DNA of 6,426 nt, taken from contig CAMCOB010000079.1 of NCBI GenBank assembly GCA_945876305.1, positions 1 through 6,426 on the forward strand. The letters run 5' to 3'. The notes below the pieces were generated by a model. That model worked only from the letters and a program-made list of their open reading frames with translations. It was not told the DNA's origin and ran no database searches. The translations under genes were made by a program, and so were the position numbers. This stretch comes from Bifidobacterium breve (lineage in GTDB: Bacteria > Actinomycetota > Thermoleophilia > Miltoncostaeales > Miltoncostaeaceae). This document shows, piece by piece, positions 5,663 through 6,426 of this stretch (positions are counted from its first letter, which is position 1; every line of letters begins with the position of its first letter).

Positions 5663-6426
5663 ACGGCGCGTGCCCCACGCTTGGGACGCACGACGGCCTG
5701 CAGCACGTCGGCGTTGAAGGCACCCACGCCCTCACCGTCCACCGCGTAGTGGTACAGGGCCACCGACAGGATCTGGTTGAGCGTGTTGGCGAGCACCGAT
5801 CCGATGATGACGAGCAGCCCGCCGACGACAGCCAGGGCGATGCCTGCGGCTGCTGACGTGCCTCCTGCCATGGCAATGCCCAGGACGATCAGGATGATTC
5901 CGGGGAGCACGATCAGCACGCCGACGATGCCACCGGTGACGGCCTGACCGGTTACCTGCTGGCCCCAGCGCTGCTTGAACAGCGACGATGAGCGCTTGAG
6001 GGCGTTGATGGGTCCGGCACCCTCAAAGGTGATGACGGGTACCGCGAGAAACGACACGAGCGCCCAGGCGACTCCGGCGAGCGCGCCGACGATGGCACCG
6101 CCCGCACCATCGAAGCGGGCCTCGATGGTGCGGATGATGATGGCGACCGTGGTCACCACAAGTGCCCACTTGGCGATCTGCGGGATGCGCTCGCGCGATA
6201 CGTGAAGGCCGTCTCTCAGAGTGCACGATTCACCGCGCAGCGCCCGATCGGTTGCCGCGCAGAGGCCCACCCCGAAGAACACCCCGGTAAAGGCGGCCAG
6301 ATAGCCGCTGACGGCGAACAGCACGATTGCGGCCCACAGGACGTTGGCGACCACCAGCAGAAGGATGCCGGGGAGCACAAGGATGATCGCGATGGCAAGA
6401 GCAACGGCCATTCCCGCGATGGGGAA
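5659..6426 (-). CDS. DUF6159-like integral membrane protein (partial, 5' end beyond the window)
   Basis: A hydrophobic protein of unknown function with 255 residues visible. The frame stays open to the right edge and begins FPIAG; in DUF6159 proteins this position normally follows an N-terminal stretch ending in a hydrophobic F-P motif. The true start is therefore probably outside the window, although a Met at 6411 would also be possible. I see about six membrane segments, and a central region with FLAVPVITFEGAGPINALK and SSSLFKQRWG, which is characteristic of the family. The C-terminus is a soluble tail rich in basic residues (VVRPKRGARAV). Two membrane segments share an LPGI core (an internal repeat). 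The reaction or role is unknown and no partner is evident. It converges on the M23 gene, with stop codons overlapping in CTAA at 5659-5662. The family call rests on recalled sequence pattern. Confidence 0.78.
   Translation of the reverse strand, partial: FPIAGMAVALAIAIILVLPGILLLVVANVLWAAIVLFAVSGYLAAFTGVFFGVGLCAATDRALRGESCTLRDGLHVSRERIPQIAKWALVVTTVAIIIRTIEARFDGAGGAIVGALAGVAWALVSFLAVPVITFEGAGPINALKRSSSLFKQRWGQQVTGQAVTGGIVGVLIVLPGIILIVLGIAMAGGTSAAAGIALAVVGGLLVIIGSVLANTLNQILSVALYHYAVDGEGVGAFNADVLQAVVRPKRGARAV

Noticed and set aside
1..6426. Mobile element, CRISPR array, tRNA/rRNA or defence system
   Set aside because: All long frames with recognisable domains are housekeeping or envelope genes with uniform composition. 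No transposase, direct-repeat array, terminal inverted repeats or RNA-gene signature was seen.

Overview
The window is a compact, GC-rich (roughly two-thirds G+C) stretch of bacterial chromosome with six genes and almost no non-coding DNA. The gene set and sequence details point to an actinobacterial lineage, most likely Thermoleophilia. These details are an HD-domain CCA-adding enzyme with an extended loop before its HD motif, an Lgt with a GRIGCQLAGDGDYG signature, a PduO-type adenosyltransferase, a DUF6159-like membrane protein, and TAnnnT-type -10 boxes placed only 7-10 bases before start codons. This placement is inference from remembered family features, not from a search.

Layout, left to right. 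(1) The 3' end of alanine racemase (alr) on the + strand overlaps, through a GTGA junction, (2) a tRNA nucleotidyltransferase with an HD domain (cca). (3) A PduO-type cob(I)alamin adenosyltransferase follows on the + strand, probably from its own leaderless promoter. (4) Prolipoprotein diacylglyceryl transferase (lgt) lies tail-to-tail with it, the two stop codons interlocking in a CTAG. (5) Upstream of lgt and also on the - strand is a secreted coiled-coil NlpC/P60 peptidoglycan endopeptidase. (6) Across a 110-base divergent intergenic region, on the + strand, is a secreted M23 metallopeptidase with an N-terminal domain resembling choice-of-anchor P proteins. (7) A partial DUF6159-like membrane protein converges on it from the right edge, again with interlocking stops.

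Cell-envelope construction is the common theme. Alr supplies D-alanine for peptidoglycan, Lgt performs the first step of lipoprotein maturation, and the NlpC/P60 and M23 proteins are two putative peptidoglycan hydrolases expressed back-to-back. The cca and adenosyltransferase genes are housekeeping functions in between.

The most interesting non-coding signal is a 9-base motif, CACGAAATG or its complement CATTTCGTG. It occurs three times exactly and once with one mismatch within about 145 bases of the divergent hydrolase promoter region. I see no mobile element, CRISPR array, RNA gene or defence system, and nothing that clearly amounts to a novel multi-gene system. No stretch longer than about 110 bases lacks a gene.
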